Below, piece after piece: positions 52,734 to 64,000 of a stretch of 64,000 nt of DNA. The translations under genes and the position numbers were made by a program. The notes beneath the pieces were generated by a model, which saw only the letters and a list, made by a program, of their open reading frames with translations, had not been told where the DNA came from and searched no databases. Position 1 is the stretch's first letter, and every line of letters starts with the position of its first letter. Source of the DNA: Biscogniauxia marginata (taxonomy: Eukaryota > Ascomycota > Sordariomycetes > Xylariales > Xylariaceae); assembly GCA_022695795.1 (NCBI GenBank), contig MU404117.1, positions 124,001-188,000 of the forward strand, read 5' to 3'.

Positions 52734-55163
52734 TCATATGCTGATACCTTCAGGCGCAGTCGAGGGCTTCCCAGGAATAGGCGGGAGAGCGCAGTTTGGC
52801 GGCGGTGCTGGCGGGGGTCCTTCCGCAAGTTGGGGCATGCTTCTTCGAGACATAAGTGCCTTAGACTGATGGTCCACACCCGATACCTGCGAGGATGGGC
52901 TTCGTGGGAAAGTCCGCAGAGATGGAACCGAACGTTTCGGTGAACATGTTGGCGATGGCGGGAGACTTGGTTCCCTGATTTTGGGCAAGTCCCACTCTGA
53001 CTTTCGAGCAAACGAGTAACGAGAAGCCTTGGAGAACGACCTTTCAGCCAGGAACGATGATCGCTTGTAGGACGGATGCCTTAGAGTTGGTGTCGTCGAA
53101 AAACTCCTAAAATTCCCAGACAGAGATGAAGCAGATCTTGGGACCCGCTCTGGAGCTTCAAACTCGTCCAACTCCGGAGTGCCATGGGATCGGCCTGAAG
53201 TGCTGCCCTTGTTGGTGCTCATCTGCGTCGCGTCTCCGACTTCTTCGAGGACAGGCTTCGGACTACGCTTAGCAAGACGTAGAGCAGGAGGATTGCCGAT
53301 CCAGGGCTTGGGGCTAGGTGGTGCATCGGTGGCTTCCAATATAGCCCTATGGCGTGAGTTTAGTGATCTGAAATTCAGAGAGCGCGATGAATTCGGTGAC
53401 GGTAGATCGACGACGATGGAAAGTGGGCGGGACTCGGGACGAGCCGTTGGTGGCAGCTTTCGAATAAGCCTCGTTGCCCTACTGTGTTCGAGCAGCTGTG
53501 GCTGATCGGCTGCAGTATCTAGAGATAGAGAAGGGTTTGACGACGACAATCGTTTGCTTGCTAGATGAGGCACACTAAAGTTGGGCACATTTGATGGGCT
53601 TGATACGTATTGCTGTCCATCCTCGTGAGCCGACGATGTCGACATGATCGAATGTGGCCGAGCATTATTCTCGACATGGATTTCGAGATTCGGTATCATA
53701 TTCCGCATCGACTGTCTTCGGTTCAAAATTGCCACAGCGTTGGGGCGCAGTCGAACTTCCGACATGCTTGACATATTTAAAGGGTCTTCACCATGGCTCG
53801 AGAAACTTGCACGAGTAGGCGAACATGCCGGCGACGAGCCAATTGTCCTCTGCCCAGAAGACTGGTATGATAGCCGATTGCCGCCATTGCCACTATCCCG
53901 AAGACTATCAAGACACTGGCCGTCGGACGAAATCATACTGGCAGAGGTGGACCCGTCGTCAAGTGTTGATTGTGATGTTCGATTCTCACCCGGCACAGCA
54001 AAATCGTCCTCCATAGGTGGGATCAGAGCATTTTCCTGCGAGTATGAGAAGTCCTGGGAAATGATGCGAGAGAAGCGCTCAGGATCCCTGACTACAAGCG
54101 TCCGCTGGCTAGTTTGTGTTTTCAGTTTGGTGACATTGTCGTCAGGGTCGGGGAATCCGGTCTCTGAACGCTTCTTTTTCCCACCCAGTAATTGAATTTC
54201 ACGTCGCAGAGTAGCGAGCCAGCCATCCATGGCCTCTGGGCTCTCGAAAACCAGTAGCATGTTAGAGACATGTTTTTTCTCGTTCGGCTTCAGAGAAAGT
54301 TTGGCCCTCAGAGACTTGGGGTCCGAATATGTTTTTCCTTCAGCATCAGCAGCAGACGCCACCTGAAGAACCCAATGTCGTCCAGGGATCAGGTCGCTGG
54401 CATAAGCAGCCGAGTCCTTGGTAAGTTGCAATATCTTCTCGGGCACCCGGTTGAAGGCACCTTCTGCGGCGTACTGAAGCAGATATCCTGATGTGACCAG
54501 CACATATATCTTGTTAGTCCAGTCCAGAGGAGACCTTAAGGTGCCAATTCGATGCCTCTTCTTCCCCGGCTCCCCTTTCTTTTCAGTAACGTGTTCGTCG
54601 ATCCGGTCCAGAGTGGGACTGCTCTTTGTCCGCTCATCCTGCAAGACTGTGTTGTTTCTCGCCGCGTTAAGTCTAGCAAGGACATCCAAAGGGACGTTGC
54701 AAGTAGGTAGCGTGGCATGCTTCACCGCTTGAGGATAAACTTGAAATAGAGGTGGTGGGTCCCAAGTCGCAGCTCGTTGGGCTGTTTTCTCGGGTGTAGT
54801 AGGAGACTTGGACACAGCTGTGGTTGGACTGAGAAGAGACCCTTCTGACCGAGCAGAGTGCATCCTGTACGACCAATGGCTGATCTCGGCCAAAGATGCT
54901 CGAATTCCACCAGACCGCGGTGCCTCTCGTAGTGCTGAAGGCCCCTCAACGCCCTTGTCGTCCTTCTCTGTCTTCGCTCTGCTAAATAGGTTCCTCAAGC
55001 CGACTCTGGATTCCCGCTTCGGCTTTGGGGTTCGTAGAGGTATTTTGGCCTCATCCTTGACAATTGTGATGTTGGGCGGTCGTGCCCTTCGTATACCGTT
55101 CGAGCGCTCCTGTAGCCTCTCGAAGGTGCCAGCCCTTGGGCCGGCGAATTGTGGTTCGGCCAT
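52734..55163 (-). CDS. PH-domain protein, 809 aa, large disordered tail
   Basis: This single-exon gene starts MAEPQFAGPRAGTFERLQER. The N-terminal 190 residues are basic and disordered, with IRRARPPNITIVKDEAKIPL as a conserved-looking piece. A pleckstrin-homology domain spans about 203-325: RHRIGTLRSPLDWTNKIYVL, GYLLQYAAEGAFNRVPEKI, LIPGRHWVLQV, a basic KLSLKPNEKKHVSNMLLVFE loop, and the C-terminal helix SPEAMDGWLATLRREIQLL with its invariant Trp. The remaining 480 residues are Ser/Pro/Arg-rich and disordered. They contain the repeating short motifs RPLSIVVDLPSPNSSRSL and SLPPSPTCSPKRSVPSLR, and end LPPIPGKPSTAPEGISI. I know this layout from conserved but uncharacterised filamentous-fungus PH proteins. 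Membrane phosphoinositide binding is expected from the PH fold only; many SP/TP sites suggest cell-cycle or MAP-kinase phosphorylation (inference). Confidence 0.82.
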   Translation of the reverse strand: MAEPQFAGPRAGTFERLQERSNGIRRARPPNITIVKDEAKIPLRTPKPKRESRVGLRNLFSRAKTEKDDKGVEGPSALREAPRSGGIRASLAEISHWSYRMHSARSEGSLLSPTTAVSKSPTTPEKTAQRAATWDPPPLFQVYPQAVKHATLPTCNVPLDVLARLNAARNNTVLQDERTKSSPTLDRIDEHVTEKKGEPGKKRHRIGTLRSPLDWTNKIYVLVTSGYLLQYAAEGAFNRVPEKILQLTKDSAAYASDLIPGRHWVLQVASAADAEGKTYSDPKSLRAKLSLKPNEKKHVSNMLLVFESPEAMDGWLATLRREIQLLGGKKKRSETGFPDPDDNVTKLKTQTSQRTLVVRDPERFSRIISQDFSYSQENALIPPMEDDFAVPGENRTSQSTLDDGSTSASMISSDGQCLDSLRDSGNGGNRLSYQSSGQRTIGSSPACSPTRASFSSHGEDPLNMSSMSEVRLRPNAVAILNRRQSMRNMIPNLEIHVENNARPHSIMSTSSAHEDGQQYVSSPSNVPNFSVPHLASKRLSSSNPSLSLDTAADQPQLLEHSRATRLIRKLPPTARPESRPLSIVVDLPSPNSSRSLNFRSLNSRHRAILEATDAPPSPKPWIGNPPALRLAKRSPKPVLEEVGDATQMSTNKGSTSGRSHGTPELDEFEAPERVPRSASSLSGNFRSFSTTPTLRHPSYKRSSFLAERSFSKASRYSFARKSEWDLPKIREPSLPPSPTCSPKRSVPSLRTFPRSPSSQVSGVDHQSKALMSRRSMPQLAEGPPPAPPPNCALPPIPGKPSTAPEGISI

Positions 55164-58100
55164 ATTTGCTTATACTCCGACGCCAATGGCTAATAGCTGG
55201 CGATGAGAGTATTGGTTGAGTATTGTCCGAAGTCTAGTATACCAAACAACGAGGCAAAGGGCGGCGAGAGGATGCGCAGTGCGCCGTGGGGGAGCAGGGC
55301 AACATATGAGGAGTGTATAGAAAGCAATATGACAGATGGAATGAGGTATGAGCAGGCATGTATAGAGAAGGACCAACAAACGACAAGCTCGAAATATCAA
55401 CAGTGATAACGATCCTAGTTACTATGTATGTAGGGAGAGGAGATCGCGGGGAGTTAAGTGAAGATGGGGACGAGGTCAAGACAAGACAACCCTGTGTAAG
55501 ACCCGAGTCGCGTGGCTTGCTTGGAATCTAGAGCTCTAAGATCCCGGGATAACGGTGACAGTGAATTAAGTATGTAGGTATTTTTAACGGATTCGACTTA
55601 TTAGTTTTGTGCTAGTAGTGGTCAGGGTGTATATGTATATGTATAGTATAGGGTAGTATAGACGCGAGAGGCTATTCGCGATCGACCCGACGGCGAGACT
55701 TAAACGATGAAAAGAGGGAAATAGACCATGACATCGGATGCCCATCGACGATAGAGAAGTCAGAGGGAGGGAGAAAGCTAGCAGACAGCCAGGTATGTAA
55801 AAGAACGGGCGGGCGATACAGTAATAAGAAGGTGAGCGGGTAGGAGATGGTAGGGCCTGGCCATGCAGGATGTTGCAGGGTGTGCACAGAAGGGTACCTA
55901 GATGTAAGCCCTTCCGGCTCGCATGGTGCATGTTTCTTTGCGGTCTCACATCTGACTGGCATCGGCCACGGAGAAAAGGGCAAAGACAGAAAAAAAGAAA
56001 AAAGAAAAAAAGATTACACTAAATAAGCAGGTGGGCGGGATTGGGGATTGGGATTAGCTGGGGGAAAAACCATGATGAAAGTGGGAAGGGCGGCTTTACT
56101 ACGTACACCAGCAAGCAAATAGAACGGGGCCGACGAAAGCCTTGGGGGGGGAGCCCTGACTAGCAAGGTAGGTACCCAGGCCGGTGGGGATTGTCGCGCG
56201 AAACAAGAGCCCAAAGGACCCTTAAGCCCCCTGCACCCGAGTGGGGCAGTAGCTGTCAGGCATCTTTTTTTTTTGGAGTGGCCTTCCGGCAGGCGGTATG
56301 TACCTTGACACTAAGGCATGCGGATGGGGGTACACCAACTTTAGTCGGCAAACCCTGGGGCATCCGCTATTTCGGTATTGTCAGCAGTTTCCAGTTCCTG
56401 TTAATGCCCTTTCGCTCCCTTGAACTGCTGCTGCCAACTCGTCACACCTCGATGCTCCCAGAGTCGTATTGGTTGTTACTACAAATATATGCACAGGTCT
56501 ATGTCCAAGCTACCGGGTAGGGCTATATGAATCGCCAAATAATCTCGTGGGACCAGTGATATGGACTCTGATCAGGATCGATCGCCGGTAAATTACCATT
56601 TAACCCACAACCCCAAAGTAAACCACGGACTAAACCACGGACTAAACCACACAAGACAAGTGAACCACCCAACATAGTGAGCCATACCGCATACCGACAC
56701 CACATTGAAGATTTAGACAGTTTCAACTACCTACGACTACGACCTGGCTCCATGTTCAGGCTCACTACCAGCCCCCCCCTCCCTACCCAGACTGAGAAGC
56801 CCATGTAGTAGTTTCAATACACTAAATAAACTAGGCCCTCACCACCTGGTTTAGCACCCGCGATCTTGACGACGAAAGAAAACAATGTGCTACATGGTCT
56901 GTCTAGTGTATGTCTGTTTAAGCCTCCGCGCGAGATACATACAAATACCCCGATGCGGCCCATCACCATGACCCATGACTACCCTACGAGTATGTATGCC
57001 AAACGTCTTTTGTGGACCGGTTATTCTTATTTTCTTATTGCAGTAGCACCACGACCGAGGGAGGCATGTATGAAGGATGCAGTTGGTCCGTGGGTGCTTT
57101 GCAAATTGTGGATGTCGTATCCCTCACCAGCGACCCGGGCACTCTACTTACAACCAACTCTCTGGAACGTACCGTAAGGATTTACCTACTCCGACAATAT
57201 GTACGATACAAGTACGGAGAATAAAGAACAGGGAAGAAAAAAGAAGAAATAAAAAAAAGATATCCTACCCCGCGAATTCCGGATGGCCGTGCTACCCGTA
57301 CAAAAATGCCCAATTATCGTCGACTACAATTTCCTACATACGAAGCAAAAAAAAAAAAAACCTTTGTCACATCCTGTACTTGCAGGGGCTCCGGCTTCTT
57401 GTTTTGAGACTGGTGGGAGGAAACGCGCTCGTGTTCCCCCTGACAGGCGCAGCGAATCAACGACGTGTCAGAGCGTGATGGCAACCTGGGAGCCGCCCGT
57501 ATTGGCCAGCGCTGCAGTTACCGCCAGTGCATACATAAACGCCGCCAGACCGATCATCTCCCTGAGTTGCCGTCCTGAGCGCTATCCAAGCGACTTCCGA
57601 GCGACTTGGCCCAATTATTTGGTAATCTTTACGGGGAAATCGTCGCTCTCGATTCCCATTGGATCGCCGGCGGGGAGAATTGGTAGAATTTTAATCGCAT
57701 GTGCGCATGTGCATTACCTGTATGTATGTGCGCAATCTTATGTATGAGCATTGAACATCAGGAATGAAAAATCTTTCCCGGCTGCGTTCCGCGACGTCGC
57801 CGAAAGCAAGGTCCGTGTTGGTGATAACGACCCGTCCTGCTTAGAAGAGAGCAAGCCAAGGTGAAGACTCGCGAGTGGCACCGCCTACGGCGCTTTACGG
57901 ATTTCATGATTCGTCCCAACTTTTTACGGCGCCACTTTACGTTCAGAGAACAAGGCGAGAAGAAGGGGAGGGGAGAGGGGGGGAAAGGGGTGTCATCGGC
58001 GTGTGTGGTCAGCGGGATTCTCTCATCCCGTCCCGTAAGTCTCGGGAGCGTGCTGCAGCTGTGTCGCACTGCCGTCCCATATGCCCTCTGCCTATTCTGT

Positions 58101-61100
58101 TCTCGTATGGCTGCCTCGTCGGTCTCCTCTCAGAATAGTTGGTAAAATGTTTGCAATATTACCACCAATCGCGAGTTACACAGCATTCAAGACCCAAGAA
58201 TGATCGACTTTGCTTGCAGCAGAGGCAATTAGACTATCGATAACTCCGTAGGACAATCTTTCTGAAAACCCCCGGGGACAGATGGAGCTGACAATAATTT
58301 GCAGGTTTATGAGGGCCGGGACGGCCAACCATCGGTCTTCGGTGCTGCAAAAATCGGCGAGAGGCTCAGAGCCCTGCTGTAGGAACCAGGACTGCGGTCC
58401 ATCAGTTTTATTGGAGCTTGCAGCAAGGCAATAATAGAATAGGGGCTACTGCAAAACGCTTAGTTACAACTTTCCCTTGGCTACCAACTATCGCGAATGT
58501 TTACTTGAATGAACTCCACGTCTCCTCACGGGACGGGACGCCTGTGCCCTCCCACGGTACGATGTCGTACATTAAGGCCAGCGACATACATGCTCAGCTC
58601 AGCTAATAATACCACTCCACTAAACCTCAGTCATTCTCGTCATACACCCTCAACATGGTATTGGTCACTAAGGGAGGGGAGCATCGTCATCAGGGGCACG
58701 ATATTCGTATATGTACCTTGGCAATCCGACCAGGAGTCACTCTACAACATATATATATATTGCATTTGGCTATGTACGTAACACACGAATCAGCTTGGCC
58801 AACCCCGCCGACTCTTCTCCCTTGGCCACTCTATCTAGCATATGTTGGTAAAAGGCTCCGAACAGTCGGGTAGTCGGGGCTGGCGTCGCAACCACTTTAC
58901 CTATCAGCCCGACACCATCCCAAGCAAGACTAAGAGAGTTCCCGATGCCTCCCGCCATGACAAAGGCATGAGAGAGCCTCCTAGTGTGCAAAGCCGTTCG
59001 GCCAACACTAGATACTACTAGCCTACTCCATCGGCAAGCAGAACCTTCCCGCCTGCCCATCCCCTCCTCCCCTCTAGTATAATAAGTTCTCGTGGCGTTG
59101 ACTCGTCCGTCTTATTCGGCCGGCCCACTGTGGTTCCTGCAGTAGTGGCAAACACCAGAGGCTAGACCTTTAGTACAGCCCTGTTTCCCCAAGAAAACTG
59201 GACCTCTTTTGATTATTCTTTTTATTATTATATATTTTTTCAGTGAAGTGCCATTTCTTCAGTGAGGTTGCCAACCCAGCTAGGTAGTCGGACCATGGTC
59301 TTGGCATATACACGTCGTCACCACTTTTTTATCCTTATGATGTAGTGGAACTAGTCGAATAAAAAAGGATTAGAATAAAAGAGAAGAAAAAAAGCCGGTT
59401 GGTCCACCGCTAAACACTCGAGTCTGGGACGTTGAAAGTCATCCAGACACAGGTCAGTTGATCTTACTTCACTTATTGACCGAGTCTGGTTCGTAATCTG
59501 ATATCTTATTATGACCACTTGTCTGGAGAAGCCGGCAGCGATCAGGTCGGGACAATAACATGGCGTAAGCAACCCACTTAACTCCACGGGCAAGATCTTG
59601 TTTCTCTGCACAAAAAAAGGACCTTGGTTCTCTTTTCGGCCTGTTCATATTTACTAAAATTACTAATACTAGTCATTCAAATCCCTAGATTACCTTTCCC
59701 CGGCATCCTCGGTGTTAAGAGTCCACTGGCCGTACCCTTGCGCTTGTGAATACGCTTACTCACTCGCTCAACACACAACAAGCGGACAGCAAATGTTGGC
59801 GGGCGCACGCAAACTCGTCATCGCATTTGCAAGCAAAATTTTTTATCATTGCCTTGTCGATCATCTGTCATCACGGCTATTTCGGAGTGGGCGGGGGAGA
59901 GGGCCCCAAGTGCCAAGTGGGCGCGACACGACAGCATCAAATTTCCTGATTGTACAGCTGGCACTTTCACCGTCCTAGCAACTGGTATACCGAGTACCCA
60001 GATGTAATAAGCATAGCCAAGTGGTCATAGCAGCGATATCAACAAAACAACACTATCACAAGACGTTATTTCGACATGCCGCCGACTATGTAGTCTAGTA
60101 GTAGTACTACTTACTCCTTTTCGTTGGGCATCGGCAAGAGTAATAAGGCCTCATCAAGACTCGTTACTATAATTTAGCGTATGCCATTCTGTAATATAGC
60201 ACGGCTACTAATCAAGTGCTATACGGCAGTTCGGTCGTTCGGATGTTTAGATAGAGAGCTGCGAAGGGTACCGTAGGGCAGAATTATCAGCTCCCAGCCC
60301 CATGCACACACACGAGGACCACCGGGGCTGTATTTGCCGCTCGCCTACGCCCTTGTGATCTTCGATCGACCCGAGTTATCGGGGACCGGGGACGATCTTC
60401 AAACCGGGATGCTGTCGAGACGTTGGGCATCAAACTGAACGGGCTATGTATGTACGCAGCGAGCCCGTTCGCGAACTAGCTTGCACTAAACATAAACTCC
60501 TACTAAACCCGTCAAAGGATCTCGCCACGCGCTCCCGACTTCCGCGTGTATCATCGGCAATACTAAAGCGAGGTAGTTCGTCCGACATCTGTAACGGCTC
60601 CTTTACCCGGACTTTAGCGGCGTCGACGAGTGCATTCTAGAAAAAAGAGGAAAAAGAAATTTTCTTCGTATATGTCCGTGGCGGATTGCGTTGCTAAATT
60701 AGACAATCTGCGTCTAGTAAAACTATTTGTTTCACTCTTATTAGATGGTTGCTAAGCTAATAGATAGAACGGAATACATACCTAACCTCAGGTAGATAAT
60801 TATAAACGTATCTAAATTCTACTTTTGTTGTCTTAGTTCATTTCATGGTTTCAAGATCATCTCGAAAGTGGTGATATGTATGTATCCCAAGCCCCCATTT
60901 TCAAGCGTCAAAAAGGGGGGGAGAAGGAGAGGGAGGGGCCTTTATCGTACATACATACCTCCTTACCTAGCTGTAGGCGGCATCGATGCTTTTCCCCAGG
61001 CCCATCAACGTGCGTGCGTACTCGAGGAATCCTTGACGAACGACACGTGCTTCGGTATGCAAGTCTAGCTATGTGTGGTTTTTTGGGGAGATACACACGC

Positions 61101-63260
61101 CTTGCACTGCGCGTTCACCCATCATTACACGTCATTGGGGAAAAGTCAACCATCAGTTGCGGACAGAAATCGAATGTCGAATCACCAGTGGATAAATAAA
61201 TAAAATATGGACCTTGCTCAGGGCTGGCTGTATGGACATCCAAATGGTCAAATGCCGTAAACATGACACACGATTGGTTTGGTATAGGAGAGGTTAGATG
61301 CCGTGTACATGAGGCCTTTCTTTTTATAGTATTTGAATAACCCACCCTTGAAATGAAAAACCTATTATTGAATGTTTATCTTGTACAACTCTCGTCTTAC
61401 ATCTCCCTGTTACTGAATACGTGTATATCTCTGAAGCCAGTCCACTAAGAACCTGACAGCTTAGAACTTTCAAGGCTAAGGTAGTCTAGTGTGTGTAGAA
61501 ACCCATCGCGGAGACCGGATAGTCCAACTAGAGCCCGGTATTCAATTACCGGAGTATACGAGTGTTGGCCCCATGACACGCAAATGCGTTTGGTATCGCG
61601 GGACGGCATTGGCTATGATTGCCATCGAGTAGCTTAGGTATCAACCAATAGTATGAATCGGTGCATTGATTTACCGCGAATAAGGTGATCCCTAGTAACC
61701 TCAGGTAGTTGTCCTGCTTAATAATCCTACGAGGAACAATTACAGGCTCCAGATAATAAGACTGTATAGAGTCCTATACGGACGTGAAGACAGGTTATTC
61801 GGGGTACATTACGTGGGATGGTGGTCATATGGTATATACCTCCATAGCATCCAATAGAAAACTACCGAGCCTAGAACGTACTACCTATAGGAGTAGTCGT
61901 ATACTACATACGTTGTAGGTCCATCATGATAAGTACTACATAGAATACCATGCCAAACGATGATAACCGTAGTGAGTCAAATACTGTATCCGCAAAACTC
62001 ATCATGCACACGTCGCACAGCTACGAGAGGTGGCTGAACGGATGATTTACTCGTGGCGATGACATTGCGGCTTACTCTGGGTCATACGGATGCGTATGGA
62101 GTACATAGCGAACGGAGACTTTCGGCCAGCTCCTACGATCTCGTTTCCCTACACTACATGTAAATTACCTATCCAATTCGAAAAGATACGGAGGAGAATC
62201 CGAAGGGGCCAGTTATCCTTCGCAGGGGAGAAGGGAATATGACACTATTAATTCATTATTCATTTTTATCATTTCATTTTATAATGCGTACAATCGATGC
62301 AGGCTAGCCGTTGTAAACCGACGGGAGTTGCAGGTAACACACGATGTTGGGACGACTTTCAACTTGTGTTGAAGGGGGCACTACATACCTAGTTACATGT
62401 ATGTCCCTTGTCTGCAAGGTCAGCTGGCAAGCCTTGGTCGGTGTAGGTATGTAATACGAAGACGTGCCCCCCGAATTCGGGAATAATACAGGTGGTGTCT
62501 GTAGGGCGCTGCTAGGCCACATTATTATTAGGTGTTATAGACATTGCACATGCATTGAACATTGAACTACATACATATAGTTTACATACTTCACATAAGG
62601 TTAGGCAGGTACGTAAACTATCTATTTCTCTCTTGGTGAGAAATAACTCAATTCCATTCAAAATCCGAAGTTAAAGGGCGTGTCCCTCACGTCCGATGAC
62701 GCAAGAGATAAGATAAGGTCGCAAGTTAAGGTGGAGGTCGGTACCTACTAACGATACTGGATGTAAAGCATAATGGAAGGCAGAGATAGGTAGGTAGGTA
62801 TGTAGGTAGAGAAGTACATAGAGAGGTACGTACAGTACAGGCGCTAAGGTTAACAGTTTAGGTAAATCAAGTGATGTTGGATTGCGGCTCATACGCTGGC
62901 TGCAAAGCTACTTTAGGGACCCCACCCCACTATCTGACGTAGCTCTGTTCCATAACCCTCGCATCATCAGACATCACCTGAGTGCCACCGAATTCCTAGC
63001 CTCGCTAGGTGCCAGTTTACCCGTCGTCCATGTCGTCCAGCTGAGCGATCTGGCATAATGTCTCGATCGCCATCCACGTCTATTTGATACCCCGACCCCA
63101 TCCTCTCCACTCCTCGCGCGCCAAACTCGGTAACATTCCCCACATACATCCGCCAACCAACGGCCAAAGTTTCTACACAACCTGACGACCTACCAAGCCC
63201 TATCAGCAAACTCCCTTCCCCTAAAAACGTCCAGCTACCCTCGTCGTAGCTGTCCCTAGC
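55164..63260. other. 8-kb gene-poor region
   Basis: I find no supportable gene in about 8.1 kb. Open frames of 60-154 codons are scattered on both strands, overlap each other, and lack domains or paired splice sites. The sequence is a mix of moderate-GC parts (55.7-60.6 kb) and AT-rich parts (60.6-62.9 kb), with many TAGGTA/GTACGTA words (for example about 62788-62815). No tRNA, 5S rRNA or transposase fragment is recognisable by eye. The last 300 bases should contain the promoter of the gene at 63261. Confidence 0.45.
56619..56650 (+). repeat. 12-bp tandem, ACTAAACCACGG unit
   Basis: Nearly three copies of a 12-base unit containing TAAACCACGG are directly visible in the gene-poor region. Confidence 0.9.
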
Positions 63261-64000
63261 ATGGCTCCTGATCTCAACTCACTCCCGCCGTCATCCCCTG
63301 CCACTGGACACCCTCGCATCATGACCACTTCCAACAACAATGGAGACGCCCTGCGTGGAGAGTCCCCCTCGCCCTCTCCTCGCTCGGCATCCATCTCCCT
63401 GCAGGCTGCCGCTACCATGAATGCTGGTCTGCAACATGAACCAACACGACGTACGGTGTCCACACTCCGAACTGAACACCGGTTTCTTGGCGTATACTGA
63501 CATCACTCCTCACACAGGCTCCTCGAGCAGCTCTCTATCCCGAAATCGACAGTCACCACAGACCGGACGACGACGATCCGCAGTCCTGATGAACTTGCAG
63601 CTCAACGACCCCTCCGTCCCCGGCCCCGGCGAGATGGTTGCAGAGGGAGGGCCCAGCAGCCACAGGACCATCAGCCCGCAGCCTCTGTCTACATCTCCCC
63701 TGTTGTCTGGCGGCGATCCTCACCACAACCGGGCGCCAAGCTTGGGTGAACTTCATCAGGAGCTTGAAGCCGAGCAGGAAGCACAAGTGGTTCGTCGACA
63801 CGTGTAAGAGAAGTCATACCGACGAGCTAATGAAATATACGTGGGCAGAACCGACTTCTACAGATGATCCGGCAGCAGCAATTGCAGCTACAACAGCTCC
63901 AGGCAGCTCAGGGCCAACCACAAAGCAGTGTTGCTGCTGAAGACCCGACCCCTACATCAGAGCGATCCAGTCTCGTCACCCCCTCGACCGTGGGGGTGCC
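63261..64000 (+). CDS. 5' part of a gene for a Ser/Pro- and Gln-rich protein, runs off window
   Basis: The partial model has exon 1 63261-63450, exon 2 63518-63789 and exon 3 from 63849 to the window end. Donors are GTACGG and GTTCGT, acceptors CACAG and GGCAG. All phases agree, giving about 204 residues before the edge. Residues 1-63 (MAPDLNSLPPSSPATGHPRI...) are Ser/Pro-rich. Exon 2 encodes a Ser-rich, Arg-rich stretch (SSSSSLSRNRQSPQTGRRRS) followed by AVLMNLQLND and a helical APSLGELHQELEAEQEAQ. Exon 3 continues the helix as NRLLQMIRQQQLQLQQLQ, a Leu/Gln-rich coiled coil interrupted exactly by the intron. I do not recognise the full protein. A regulatory or scaffold role is only a guess. 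The exon 2 donor is non-consensus, but it is the choice that keeps the coiled coil in register. Confidence 0.75.

Noticed and set aside
1..64000. CRISPR array, bacterial operons, rRNA genes or an intact transposon
   Set aside because: No spaced direct repeats, no ribosome-binding-site-led operons, no rRNA core sequence and no transposase or reverse-transcriptase motifs were seen; the window is eukaryotic.

Overview
The window is nuclear DNA of a filamentous ascomycete (Pezizomycotina, probably Sordariomycetes). Genes are interrupted by short introns (about 40-110 nt) with GTRNGT donors and, in several cases, visible CTAAC/CTGAC-type branch sites. The families fit: a LysM secreted protein, a Clr5-domain protein, DUF1774 and DUF4267 proteins, a two-domain CHO2 methyltransferase and a HIRAN-SNF2-RING ATPase. 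Coding regions are GC-rich; spacers are AT-rich and full of TAGGTA/TACCTA words and mononucleotide runs.

Layout. 0-7.4 kb is an AT-rich accessory block: one orphan two-exon gene, a broken short-chain dehydrogenase, a DUF4267 membrane protein and the 3' end of a broken cytochrome P450. 7.4-8.3 kb holds a four-exon gene for a secreted two-LysM protein. 10.0-19.3 kb, all on the minus strand, has a RAD5/HLTF-like ATPase, cysteine dioxygenase and a Clr5-domain protein. 20-28.5 kb, plus strand, has a possible orphan gene, a DUF1774 membrane protein, an AcpS-type phosphopantetheinyl transferase and a Bre2/ASH2-like COMPASS subunit. 29.5-39.2 kb, minus strand, has a tail-anchored-looking unknown, NSE1 and a GRAM-VASt lipid-transfer protein; the plus-strand tRNA-Arg(CCU) with an intron lies between the last two. 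40.6-55.2 kb has an Atg38/NRBF2-like coiled-coil protein, CHO2, a GC-rich basic unknown, eIF3g and a PH-domain protein. An 8 kb gene-poor stretch follows, then the 5' part of a glutamine-rich gene that runs off the end.

Most genes are housekeeping and do not form a pathway cluster. Two themes recur: chromatin and genome maintenance (RAD5/HLTF-like, NSE1, Bre2) and membrane lipid biology (CHO2, GRAM-VASt protein, PH protein). The left block, with relics of a P450 and an SDR beside a LysM effector-like gene, looks like an accessory island that is decaying. All exon boundaries were worked out by eye from splice signals and reading-frame continuity. I found no convincing wholly new system; the best unexplained items are listed in the findings.
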